Shown one piece after another: positions 1 through 7,186 of a stretch of 7,977 bases of DNA. The notes under the pieces are model-generated. The model was not told the origin of the DNA. It did not search any database and saw only the letters and a list, made by a program, of their open reading frames with translations. The translations under genes were made by a program, and so were the position numbers. How positions within the stretch are numbered: the stretch's first letter is position 1; the number at the start of each line of letters is the position of its first letter. Location of the stretch: positions 1-7,977 of the forward strand of contig JAEEJD010000128.1 in NCBI GenBank assembly GCA_016281675.1. The letters are read 5' to 3'. This DNA is from Lachnospiraceae bacterium (lineage in GTDB: Bacteria; Bacillota_A; Clostridia; Lachnospirales; Lachnospiraceae).

Positions 1-1
1 G

Positions 2-3000
2 GTCACAAGCGTGTACGGAACCCTTGCATACGTTGATGACGAGACGAAGCATCAGGAGGAGGAAAAATCACTTACCCGCGATCCTCTTACCAAACTTTTA
101 AACGATGACTCGTTCACGCGTGAAGTTGCAAACTATCTTGACGATCTTCCGAAGGACGTTATTCCCAATCTCATGATCGTGGATCTTGATGATTTTGCCG
201 CATGGCCCAAGATTTACAGCGAGATCAGTTCCGACGGAGCTCTTATCGAGATCGGCAGGATCTTAAAGAGGGCATTTCGAGGATCCGATGTGATCGGACG
301 TATCGACGTTGACCGTTTCGCGATCCTGATGAAAGGCGTGAGAGCACCGAACATCCTGCTTGAGCGTGCCGCGTACATCAGGCAGACGGTCAAGGATGTA
401 TGGAGTGATTTTACAAATAACGGTTTCATAACCGTAAGCATAGGTATTGCCGCGATGCATGGCAAGGAGGCTACCGTTGAGAGGCTGAAGGCGAGAGCGC
501 TTTCGGCGCTTAATGATGCCAAGAGCGGCGGCAAGGATAATTATGTCCTGTATACGAGCGACATGGAGAGGCTCGATACATCGGTCAATCCGATACTGTC
601 CACGAAGGAAATGGAGATGATCAGAAACATCCTCGATCCGATGAGTTCGTGGGCTTATGCCGTTGACGACAATTTCCAGCTTCTGTACCGCAACGAGGTG
701 CTTGAGACGAGGCTCGGAAACAAGTGCGAGGGCATGTGCTATGCGCAGAACAAGGGCTACGGTGAGCCCTGTAACGACTGTCCGATACCGAAGATGAGCA
801 GTACTCAGACGTCGTATGACTGTAATGTTTATTCGCCGTCGCTTCGCTCCACGATCCCGATGCGTGCCAACCGTATAACGATGAGAAACGGTAAGAGCGT
901 ATATCTTGTAGCATCGGTCAAGGAAGATATAGAGAGCCAGATGCAGGCACTTTCCGAGAGCGAAGACCGCACGAAGGACTCTCTCGTTAGGATGATGGAT
1001 ATCATCTGGGACGTAAACATATCGAAGAACACATGCATTCGCTTAAAGGAGCAGAATGTCAGAAGTTTTATAGATGTCAGGATCGAGAATTACCGCAACC
1101 TTATCGATTCGTTCTCGGAGGCTGTCGTATATCAGGATGACCGAGGCAAGTTCCTCGAGGCGACGGATCCTTCGATGATCAGACAGAATGCCCTTGCCGG
1201 AAATAAGATGATATGTACCGAGCTTCGTCTTAAGAGCATAACGGACGAAGATGTCTGGTACGGAATGTATACGTTTGTGCTTTACGATCCCGAGGAAGAG
1301 GACGAGAACGGAAACCGTCCCGACGAGAGGATCATGATCGTATGCCTCAATCTCGATGATTACAAGAAGCGCAGTCTCGAAGCCGTCGAGACAAAGATCA
1401 AGTACAGGATCATGCACGAGAAGAGCAATATCCTCAAGGACATGGCGCTCAACTACGAGAGATACGAGAACGTTAACGACATGATAGGTATCCTCGTTTA
1501 CGAATATACCGTTGCGGATTCGAGTTATTATCTGTGCTCCAACTTTGAGGATGTATTCGAAGTGGACAAAAATGCGCTCACGGATGAGTGGTCGCTCATT
1601 TCGTCTCTGAAAGTCCATGTGGATGACAGAGAGATGTTCGACAAGTTCCTTGAGACTGCAAAGACAAGTGCGATGATCCAGAGGATCACCGCAAGGATAT
1701 ATAACAGATTCGGTGTTCCGGTATGGTACACGATAGTTCTGCAGACACTTCGCGGACTCAACAATACTCCGGTAAGGTATCTCGGAACACTGCAGAATGT
1801 CAATGCCGAGATGAAGATCAAGGCGGAGATGGAATACCGTGCCGATTACGATTCCATGACGGGACTGTACAATTCCGAGACATTCTACAAGAAAGCATCG
1901 GCGATCATACGTAATCATCCCGACGACAAGTTTGTGATCATATCGATCGATGTGGACAGATTCCGCCTGATCAACGACAGATACGGAATAGATGCCGGAA
2001 ACCGTACTCTCGAGACGGTCGGCAAGATGATAAGGGAAGTGTCGCCGAAGGATTCCATCGCCAAGAGATATCAGGGTGATGTGTTCTCGGTACTCCTTAA
2101 ATACAAAACGGATCAGGACCTTGTCCAGTACATGGGCAAGCTTTCGGAAGTCGTAAGAGGAGCAAGGGTTGTTCCTATTTCGATCGGGCTTACATACGGT
2201 ATATATAAGGTGGATGATCGGGATCTTCCGGTTAGGCTTATGTGCGACCGCGCGCGTGCCGTCAAGAAACAGGTCAAGGGTAATGCTCTTACGAACTATG
2301 CCGTATATGATGACGTTATAAGACTGAAACTTCGTGAACAGGCGGAGATCGAAGAAGAGATGAACACGGCTCTTTCGAACAAAGAGTTTGTGATGTATCT
2401 GCAGCCGCAGATCGATATCGCCACCGGAAAACTGCGCGGTGCCGAAGCGCTTGTCAGATGGCAGCATCCGATAAAGGGAGTGCTTGTTCCCGCACAGTTC
2501 CTTTCACTGTTTGAGAGTAACGGTTTCATCACAAAGATGGACATGTATATATGGGAACTTGCGTGCAGGTATATCCGGGATCTTCAGGATCGCGGAATAT
2601 ATCTTCCCGTTTCGGTAAACATTTCGAGAGTCCATATCGGAAGCACGAACCTATCCGACATTCTTCTCGATCTTGTCCGCAAGTATGATATTGCTCCGAA
2701 GTATCTGGAACTTGAGATAACCGAGAATCTGTTCATGGAGGATGTCGACGAGCTGTTCAATGAAATGGCGTCACTTAAGAAGTGCGGATTCAACATTATG
2801 ATGGACGATTTCGGATCCGGTTATTCTTCGCTTAACATGCTCAGAAACGCTCCGGTTGATACACTTAAGATAGACAGGTTCTTCCTTGATGAGATAATGT
2901 CCACCGACAGGGGTAAGATAATAGTCGAAGCCAGCGTCAGAATGGCAAAGCAGCTTGGACTCGCGGTTATCGCTGAAGGTGTAGAGACACAGGAGCAGCT

Positions 3001-3103
3001 TGATTTTCTCAAGACCATCAATTGCGATATCGTTCAGGGATACTATTATTCGAGGCCGATACCGCCGGATGAATTCGAAAGGTTCATGGAGAAGAACAGA
3101 TGA
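2..3103 (+). CDS. Multidomain c-di-GMP phosphodiesterase: degenerate GGDEF, Cys-rich PAS, PAS-like, degenerate GGDEF, intact EAL (5' partial)
   Basis: Predicted cytoplasmic signalling protein that hydrolyses cyclic-di-GMP to pGpG through its C-terminal EAL domain. The frame is open to the left edge, and the first residues (GTLAYVDDETK..LTRDPLTKLLN) look like the end of a PAS/PAC domain running into a GGDEF domain, so the true start lies upstream and GTG at 11 is probably internal. Counting that GTG as residue 1: GGDEF-1 at about 21-180, with signature DVDRF (99-103) instead of GGDEF; PAS-like domain at 201-305 with Cys239, 243, 254, 257; unassigned sensor-like region 326-455; PAS_3-like domain about 490-604; GGDEF-2 at 611-765 with signature QGDVF (688-692); EAL at 775-1025. 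The EAL domain keeps E812 (EAL), N870, E902, D932-D933 (DDFGSGYSSL), K953, E989 and Q1009, the family's metal and catalytic positions. No membrane segment is visible. Both GGDEF domains are probably non-cyclising and may be regulatory. It overlaps the next gene by ATGA. Confidence 0.93.
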   Translation, partial: VTSVYGTLAYVDDETKHQEEEKSLTRDPLTKLLNDDSFTREVANYLDDLPKDVIPNLMIVDLDDFAAWPKIYSEISSDGALIEIGRILKRAFRGSDVIGRIDVDRFAILMKGVRAPNILLERAAYIRQTVKDVWSDFTNNGFITVSIGIAAMHGKEATVERLKARALSALNDAKSGGKDNYVLYTSDMERLDTSVNPILSTKEMEMIRNILDPMSSWAYAVDDNFQLLYRNEVLETRLGNKCEGMCYAQNKGYGEPCNDCPIPKMSSTQTSYDCNVYSPSLRSTIPMRANRITMRNGKSVYLVASVKEDIESQMQALSESEDRTKDSLVRMMDIIWDVNISKNTCIRLKEQNVRSFIDVRIENYRNLIDSFSEAVVYQDDRGKFLEATDPSMIRQNALAGNKMICTELRLKSITDEDVWYGMYTFVLYDPEEEDENGNRPDERIMIVCLNLDDYKKRSLEAVETKIKYRIMHEKSNILKDMALNYERYENVNDMIGILVYEYTVADSSYYLCSNFEDVFEVDKNALTDEWSLISSLKVHVDDREMFDKFLETAKTSAMIQRITARIYNRFGVPVWYTIVLQTLRGLNNTPVRYLGTLQNVNAEMKIKAEMEYRADYDSMTGLYNSETFYKKASAIIRNHPDDKFVIISIDVDRFRLINDRYGIDAGNRTLETVGKMIREVSPKDSIAKRYQGDVFSVLLKYKTDQDLVQYMGKLSEVVRGARVVPISIGLTYGIYKVDDRDLPVRLMCDRARAVKKQVKGNALTNYAVYDDVIRLKLREQAEIEEEMNTALSNKEFVMYLQPQIDIATGKLRGAEALVRWQHPIKGVLVPAQFLSLFESNGFITKMDMYIWELACRYIRDLQDRGIYLPVSVNISRVHIGSTNLSDILLDLVRKYDIAPKYLELEITENLFMEDVDELFNEMASLKKCGFNIMMDDFGSGYSSLNMLRNAPVDTLKIDRFFLDEIMSTDRGKIIVEASVRMAKQLGLAVIAEGVETQEQLDFLKTINCDIVQGYYYSRPIPPDEFERFMEKNR
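3088..3094 (+). promoter_or_regulatory. Ribosome binding site of the HD-domain gene, inside the upstream gene
   Basis: GGAGAAG lies in the last codons of the EAL gene, 5 nt before the ATG at 3100. With the ATGA stop/start overlap it supports translational coupling of the two genes and fixes the downstream start. Confidence 0.7.
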
Positions 3104-4224
3104 AGTTTGTTAAGACCGACGACCTTAAGATAGGGATGAGGCTTGCAAAGCCGATCTATAACAACAAGGGTGTCCTGCTGTATGACCGTAATTCAAAACT
3201 CACTCAGCAGGGTATAGAGTCCGTTCGCAATTTCAAACTGATCGGTATATATGTTCTGGAGCCGGCAGAACCCCTTCCTCCGCAGTCCGAAGAAGATGTG
3301 GAGTTCGAGAAGTTCCAGATGGTCACCGTATTCTCGGTGCAGGAAGAGCTTACCGCGATAATCGAGCGCGGCAAGAACAACAGGATATACAATCTTGCCG
3401 AGACGATAATCCGCAATTACGGTCGTCTCGATCATAAGATCAATTTCCTGCAGAATCTCAGAAGCAAAGAAGATTTTGTATATAAGCATTCGCTGAACGT
3501 TGCGATCCTTACGGCCATGATCTGCCACAAGATGAACGTCCGCAAGGAAGAAATGACGGAGGCCGTTGTATGTGCAATTGTTCACGATATCGGTAAACTC
3601 AGAGCCGATCCGCAGCTTCTTGTTAAGGATGACATCACGGAGGACGAGGAGAACGAACTCAAACGTGCCGAATTTGAGGGTCTCGGTCTTATTGAGGCCG
3701 CGTTTGCTTCGGTACCGAACATCAAGCGTGTGGTCATGCAGACATATAAGAGGCTTGATGCGTACTACAAGGGCGAAGAGATTGACAGGAACGTAAAGAT
3801 GGTCACCGGTGCGAGAGCACTGTGCGTTGCCGAAGAATACGACCGTATGACGGCAATAAACAGCGCCGGAGAACCACAGTCGGAATTCGTTCAGATGAAG
3901 ATAATGATGGACAATCCGGAGTACTTTGATCCGGCTGCGGTAAAGGCACTTCTTGACAGCATCAATCTTCTTGGCGAAGGCGTATGCGTCGAACTGTCGA
4001 CGGGAGAGAAGGCTCTTGTTACGGCCGCAAATCCCTCCAACATCTTCCGGCCGGTCGTACTGTGCTTTTCAACCAATACTATCATTGATCTGTCAATGAC
4101 GGCGTTGTACAACGATATAGAGATCGTCGATATAATGAGGACGTACGATGACAGATATAAGCTGAAACCGGAAGACGGAGAAGTCAAGCAGGAAGTGCCT
4201 GAGAATCCGGAGAATGCTTCCTAA
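3100..4224 (+). CDS. HD-GYP-derived (degenerate) HD-domain protein
   Basis: 374 aa, cytoplasmic. Residues 1-55 (DLKIGMRLAKPIYNNKG...LIGIYVLEP) match the N-terminal beta-rich segment usual before HD-GYP phosphodiesterase domains. The HD core follows: H130 (KHSLNVA), H162-D163 with K166 (VHDIGKL), and a VAEEYDRMT segment (243-251) matching the family's VADVYDALT. Residues about 277-332 resemble the beta-rich tail common after HD-GYP domains. By eye alignment, several catalytic features are gone: the His of KHPxxG is A190, the HHE triplet is T215-Y216-K217, the GYP loop is deleted (D220-A-YYKGEEI), and the VAD aspartate is E245. HD-GYP proteins degrade c-di-GMP using a bi- or trinuclear metal centre, so this protein is probably inactive or altered and may act as a c-di-GMP or protein-interaction module. 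It is coupled by ATGA to the EAL gene, which suggests a shared pathway. Its stop overlaps that of convergent dprA. Confidence 0.88.
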   Translation: MKFVKTDDLKIGMRLAKPIYNNKGVLLYDRNSKLTQQGIESVRNFKLIGIYVLEPAEPLPPQSEEDVEFEKFQMVTVFSVQEELTAIIERGKNNRIYNLAETIIRNYGRLDHKINFLQNLRSKEDFVYKHSLNVAILTAMICHKMNVRKEEMTEAVVCAIVHDIGKLRADPQLLVKDDITEDEENELKRAEFEGLGLIEAAFASVPNIKRVVMQTYKRLDAYYKGEEIDRNVKMVTGARALCVAEEYDRMTAINSAGEPQSEFVQMKIMMDNPEYFDPAAVKALLDSINLLGEGVCVELSTGEKALVTAANPSNIFRPVVLCFSTNTIIDLSMTALYNDIEIVDIMRTYDDRYKLKPEDGEVKQEVPENPENAS

Positions 4225-5369
4225 GAGACGGATGCATTTTCTACGAAGTATCCGGGCCAGATCTCTCGGGCCGATCCTTCAAGTTCCAGTTTTGTGAGCA
4301 TTATCATCGCGGCGTCGACTTCCACCCCGGCATTGCCGGCTATTGCCTCGACACTTTGAGGCTCGAGCGTCAGCACGGATGCGATCCGCTGCAATTCCCC
4401 GGGGATTTCATTTGTTACAAGCGATATTGACCGAACGGGTCCGGTACGGACCCGCTTTTTATTCGGCATCGCAACGGGCAGGACAAGCTGCTCGTTGACA
4501 GCCAGTTGTTCGAGCACCGATTCGATCCCGGTTACCGGAATAGCACCCTGGGACAGAAGATTAAGACACCCGGTACTCAGATTGTCGGTCAGCCTTCCGG
4601 GGACGATCATTATGCATTTTCCCTGATCGACGGCAAGATCGGCCGTTATCAGGGTGCCGCTTCTCTTTCTTGCCTCCACGACTATAAGTACATCGCACAG
4701 ACCGGATATTATACGGTTTCTCGGAGGAAACAGACGCGCTATCGCCTTTGTACCCGGCGCGTACTCGCTTATGATCCCGTTGTCCGGTATACACAGGCTG
4801 TTGTAGAGCGATCTGTTCTTGGCCGGGTAAGGAATGTCCGCACCGCATCCGAGAACAGCGTATGATCTTCCTCCGGCTTCTATCGCGGCGGACTGTGCGA
4901 TACCGTCGATCCCCCAAGCCATTCCGCTTATTATATCTATCCCCTCTTTCGCAAGACGACTTCCGAGATATTCGGCCATAAGTCTGCCGTACTCGCTGCA
5001 TTCCCTTGCGCCGACTATCGCGACCGTCCGTCTTCCGGGATCGGGAAGGGAGCCTTTCACGAAGAGACCGTACGGCGTGCTTGGGATACTCAGAAGCTTA
5101 CGCGGAAAATCATCATCGCTATGGTTGACATAACATATCCCATTCATGCTCATCTTCATATAGTTTCTTTCGATAAGACCGGGATCAATCCTGCGCTCAA
5201 TAATGTAATCTGCCAGCTTATCCGTGATATCGGGTAGGAGCCGAAGCTGTTTCTCCGACATCTCATAAAGTGAGCGGGCGCCCCCGGCCCGGTTGACTAT
5301 TTCGACAAGATTGCCGATATATCCGTCCTGAAGCGTGGCTGCCCAGTAATCATATATTCTGTTTTCCAT
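4221..5369 (-). CDS. dprA: DNA-processing protein DprA (RecA loader)
   Basis: 382 aa, about the normal length for a three-domain DprA. In transformable bacteria DprA binds incoming single-stranded DNA and loads RecA; it is also widespread in species not known to be transformable. Residues 1-65 look like the N-terminal helical (SAM/HhH-like) domain. The Rossmann-fold core spans about 80-285, with VGAREC (119-124), SGMAWGIDGIAQ (148-159), AVLGCGADIPYPAKN (171-185), FPPRNRIISG (214-223) and SGTLITADLA (237-246). Residues about 318-378 form the C-terminal winged-helix domain (LTLEPQSVEAIAGNAGVEVDAA). The usual AHxxAL is AQSAAI here; to my knowledge Gln at this position is not rare in clostridia. 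The ATG at 5369 is preceded at 5 nt by AGGAGA (5375-5380). It follows comM by 36 nt with no terminator visible, so the two are likely one transcript. The usual downstream partner topA is absent; a convergent gene follows instead. Confidence 0.96.
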   Translation of the reverse strand: MENRIYDYWAATLQDGYIGNLVEIVNRAGGARSLYEMSEKQLRLLPDITDKLADYIIERRIDPGLIERNYMKMSMNGICYVNHSDDDFPRKLLSIPSTPYGLFVKGSLPDPGRRTVAIVGARECSEYGRLMAEYLGSRLAKEGIDIISGMAWGIDGIAQSAAIEAGGRSYAVLGCGADIPYPAKNRSLYNSLCIPDNGIISEYAPGTKAIARLFPPRNRIISGLCDVLIVVEARKRSGTLITADLAVDQGKCIMIVPGRLTDNLSTGCLNLLSQGAIPVTGIESVLEQLAVNEQLVLPVAMPNKKRVRTGPVRSISLVTNEIPGELQRIASVLTLEPQSVEAIAGNAGVEVDAAMIMLTKLELEGSAREIWPGYFVENASVS

Positions 5370-5405
5370 ATAATTCTCCTGTGGTATTATGCTTTGAATT
5401 GTTTT

Positions 5406-6923
5406 TCACGCGAAGCTGACCTTGAGCCTGACGGCTTCCATGAGAGCTTCCGACGATATGCTGTTTTGACCGGAGAGGTCAGCAATGGTCCGTGCGACTT
5501 TCAAAACTCTGTAGTATGTCCTTGCGCTCATTTCGTACTTTGAGGCGAGTGTTTTCATAAGGGATGACTGTTCGGGTCCGAGCAGGCAGAATTTCTCTAT
5601 CTCGCGATTTTTCATCTGGGAATTGAAGGCGATCCCAAGTCCTGCAAAGCGCTCTTTCTGTATCCGGTGTGCTTTCATTACCCGGTCCCTGATCGTTTTT
5701 GAACTTTCGGATCCTTTTGATGACTGGATGTCAAACGGGGACACCTTTTCGGCAACGATGCAAATGTCCATTCTGTCGAGAAACGGACCTGATATTTTCG
5801 ACAGGTACCTGGTTCTTCTTCCTTCGTCGCATGTGCACCTGTTCATATCGGGATAGTTACCGCAAGGGCAAGGATTCATTGCCGCAACGAGCATGAAATC
5901 CGCGGGGAATGTGCATACGTCCCTGTTTCTTGTTATATGGACAAGGCCGTCCTCGAGCGGCTGCCTGAGCGCTTCAAGTGCCTTTCTGGAAAACTCGGGT
6001 ATCTCGTCAAGGAACAGAACTCCTTTGTGAGCCAGGCTTACGGCACCCGGCCTCGGGATGCTCCCGCCCCCGACCAAAGAGATATCCGTTGAGGAACTGT
6101 GCGCTGCAACGAACGGACGTGTCGTGATCAGCGGTTCGCCCTGTGACAGAGCACCTCTGACGCTGTATATCGCCGATACGTCCAGACACTCATCTTCCGA
6201 GAGCGGCGGCATTATTGACGGGATACATTTTGCTATCAGAGTCTTTCCGGCTCCGGGAGGTCCCATCATTATAAAGTTATGTAAACCCGCAACCGCGATC
6301 TCCGCTCCGCGTTTTGCCATTTTCTGACCTTTTATGCGTGCAAAATCATGTTCGTATTCGTGCTCGGAAAGAAGATCCTTACGCAAGTGACTTTTTACGG
6401 GTGTAAGGTTTTCCCTGCCGTTTATGAACTCCACGACCTCGGTAAGGGAGGAGACGGCGTAAACACTTATATCTTCGACAACGGAGCCTTCGCCGGAGTT
6501 GGATAAAGGAATGATGCACCGCTTAATGCCGCGTTCTTTGGCCATCAGCATCATCGGAAGGATCCCTTTTGTCGCACAGACCGATCCCGAAAGCGAGAGT
6601 TCTCCGGCAATAAAAGTGTCGCGGAGATCTTCGCGGTTGATGACTTCCATGCACGCAAGGATGGAAAGAGCGACGGGAAGATCAAAGCATGTCCCGGATT
6701 TTCTTATATCCCCGGGTGAGAGATTAACGGTGATCCTGGCAACCGGAAGTGTGTAACCGGCATTTTTCAACGCCGTCCTGACCCTGTCCTTGGCCTCTTT
6801 TACTTCGCTTCCGACATAGCCTACGATGTCAAAACACGGCATGCCGTTTGATATATCTGTCTCAACATGAACCGGGAAGCTTTTTATACCGTGGATGCCT
6901 CCCGATAATACGGAACAAAACAT
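5406..6923 (-). CDS. comM: YifB/ComM family Mg-chelatase-like AAA+ ATPase
   Basis: 505 aa, the full length expected for the family. In Gram-negative transformable species ComM is a hexameric helicase that promotes branch migration during integration of transforming DNA; Gram-positive YifB homologues are less studied, so that role is inferred here. N-terminal S5/Lon-like domain about 1-170 (SGGIHGI, IVGYVGSEVKEAKDRVRTAL, VNLSPGDIRKSG). AAA+ core: Walker A GPPGAGKT (221-228), Walker B VLFLDEIPEF (302-311), and AMNPCPCGNYP with Cys352, 354, 363, 365, the family's cysteine-rich insertion. C-terminal Mg_chelatase_C helical domain about 405-503 (SARTYYRVLKVARTIADL). The ATG at 6923 is preceded by AGGAGG. 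It is the first gene of the minus-strand operon with dprA and is driven by the promoter at 7070-7098. No broken motif is seen. Confidence 0.96.
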   Translation of the reverse strand: MFCSVLSGGIHGIKSFPVHVETDISNGMPCFDIVGYVGSEVKEAKDRVRTALKNAGYTLPVARITVNLSPGDIRKSGTCFDLPVALSILACMEVINREDLRDTFIAGELSLSGSVCATKGILPMMLMAKERGIKRCIIPLSNSGEGSVVEDISVYAVSSLTEVVEFINGRENLTPVKSHLRKDLLSEHEYEHDFARIKGQKMAKRGAEIAVAGLHNFIMMGPPGAGKTLIAKCIPSIMPPLSEDECLDVSAIYSVRGALSQGEPLITTRPFVAAHSSSTDISLVGGGSIPRPGAVSLAHKGVLFLDEIPEFSRKALEALRQPLEDGLVHITRNRDVCTFPADFMLVAAMNPCPCGNYPDMNRCTCDEGRRTRYLSKISGPFLDRMDICIVAEKVSPFDIQSSKGSESSKTIRDRVMKAHRIQKERFAGLGIAFNSQMKNREIEKFCLLGPEQSSLMKTLASKYEMSARTYYRVLKVARTIADLSGQNSISSEALMEAVRLKVSFA

Positions 6924-6933
6924 ATATGGTTAT

Positions 6934-6939
6934 CCTCCT
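6934..6939 (-). promoter_or_regulatory. Ribosome binding site of comM
   Basis: A perfect AGGAGG (minus strand) lies 10 nt before the ATG at 6923. The spacing is at the long end of normal but no nearer start codon is in frame, so it supports the chosen start. Confidence 0.8.
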
Positions 6940-6947
6940 TTTTGGGT

Positions 6948-6977
6948 ACAAAAACAGAACAAAAACAAAGTGTTTTT
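6948..6977. repeat. ACAAAAACA direct repeat with 11-bp period plus inverted partial copy, in the comM leader
   Basis: The 9-mer ACAAAAACA occurs at 6948-6956 and again at 6959-6967, one helical turn apart. An inverted partial copy TGTTTTT follows at 6971-6977, so AAAAAC and GTTTTT (6961-6966 and 6972-6977) can also pair around a 5-nt loop. The block lies between the comM promoter and its ribosome site. It could be a protein-binding array or merely A-rich low-complexity sequence; no known regulator is assigned. Confidence 0.45.
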
Positions 6978-7011
6978 AAGAATTGATCCATAAAATAAAC
7001 AAGTGAATCCG

Positions 7012-7028
7012 TGCACCGAAAAGGTGCA
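7012..7028. repeat. Perfect 6-bp dyad TGCACC-N5-GGTGCA in the comM leader
   Basis: A perfect inverted repeat with a 5-nt loop. On the minus-strand transcript it would lie about 36-52 nt after the predicted start site. Neither side has a T-run, so it is not an intrinsic terminator. It may be an operator or an RNA hairpin; the function is unknown. Confidence 0.5.
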
Positions 7029-7069
7029 AAAGAATATAAGAATCGTAATCAGATTTAAAGCATATCCTG

Positions 7070-7098
7070 AATATATCCGACGCCTGTTTTCATGTCAA
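7070..7098 (-). promoter_or_regulatory. Sigma-A type promoter of the comM-dprA operon
   Basis: Read on the minus strand, a perfect -35 TTGACA (7093-7098) and a -10 TATATT (7070-7075, 5 of 6 to consensus) are separated by exactly 17 bp. The start site would fall near 7063, giving comM an untranslated leader of about 140 nt that contains the dyad at 7012-7028 and the A-rich repeats at 6948-6977. This is the clearest promoter in the window. Confidence 0.8.
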
Positions 7099-7149
7099 GA
7101 AAAAACGTCATAAAGGTCCTAAAACAGGGTTTCATATAGTCCCGAATCG

Positions 7150-7158
7150 TGATAAACT
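7150..7158 (+). promoter_or_regulatory. Possible extended -10 of the zinc-ribbon gene
   Basis: TGATAAACT has the TGn extension and a 4-of-6 match to the -10 hexamer. No good -35 is visible at 16-18 bp upstream. If real, transcription would start near 7165, leaving a short leader that still includes the ribosome site. This is the best of several weak candidates. Confidence 0.25.
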
Positions 7159-7172
7159 ATTATGTTGAAAAG

Positions 7173-7179
7173 AAAGAGG
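7173..7179 (+). promoter_or_regulatory. Ribosome binding site of the zinc-ribbon gene
   Basis: AAAGAGG lies 7 nt before the ATG at 7187. An in-frame TGA at 7166-7168 with no start codon between it and 7187 means this ATG is the first possible start. Confidence 0.65.
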
Positions 7180-7186
7180 TTTTTAC

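Noticed and set aside
11..13. GTG at 11 as the true start of the first gene
   Set aside because: The frame is open to position 2, no ribosome site can be judged in 10 bases, and the first residues look like the tail of a PAS domain.
1043..2467. Long open frame of 474 codons on the minus strand opposite the GGDEF/EAL gene
   Set aside because: The plus-strand frame encodes recognisable GGDEF and sensor domains throughout; the antisense product has no recognisable domain and arises from codon bias that avoids TTA, CTA and TCA.
4893..4895. His to Gln change in the AHxxAL motif of DprA as a sign of inactivation
   Set aside because: Other motifs are intact and, from general knowledge, Gln at this site occurs in other clostridial DprA proteins.
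6961..6977. ComK-type AT box in the comM leader
   Set aside because: The spacing between A and T runs is 7, not the 5 of the Bacillus ComK half-site, and the position is downstream of the promoter.
7012..7028. Intrinsic terminator at the TGCACC dyad
   Set aside because: The stem is only 6 bp and no T-run follows on either strand.
7083..7128. Inverted repeat CCTGTTTT (7083-7090) and AAAACAGG (7121-7128) flanking the -35 of the comM promoter
   Set aside because: Arms of 8 bp with a 30-bp gap are expected by chance in AT-rich sequence of this length; one arm sits in the promoter spacer but nothing else supports an operator.
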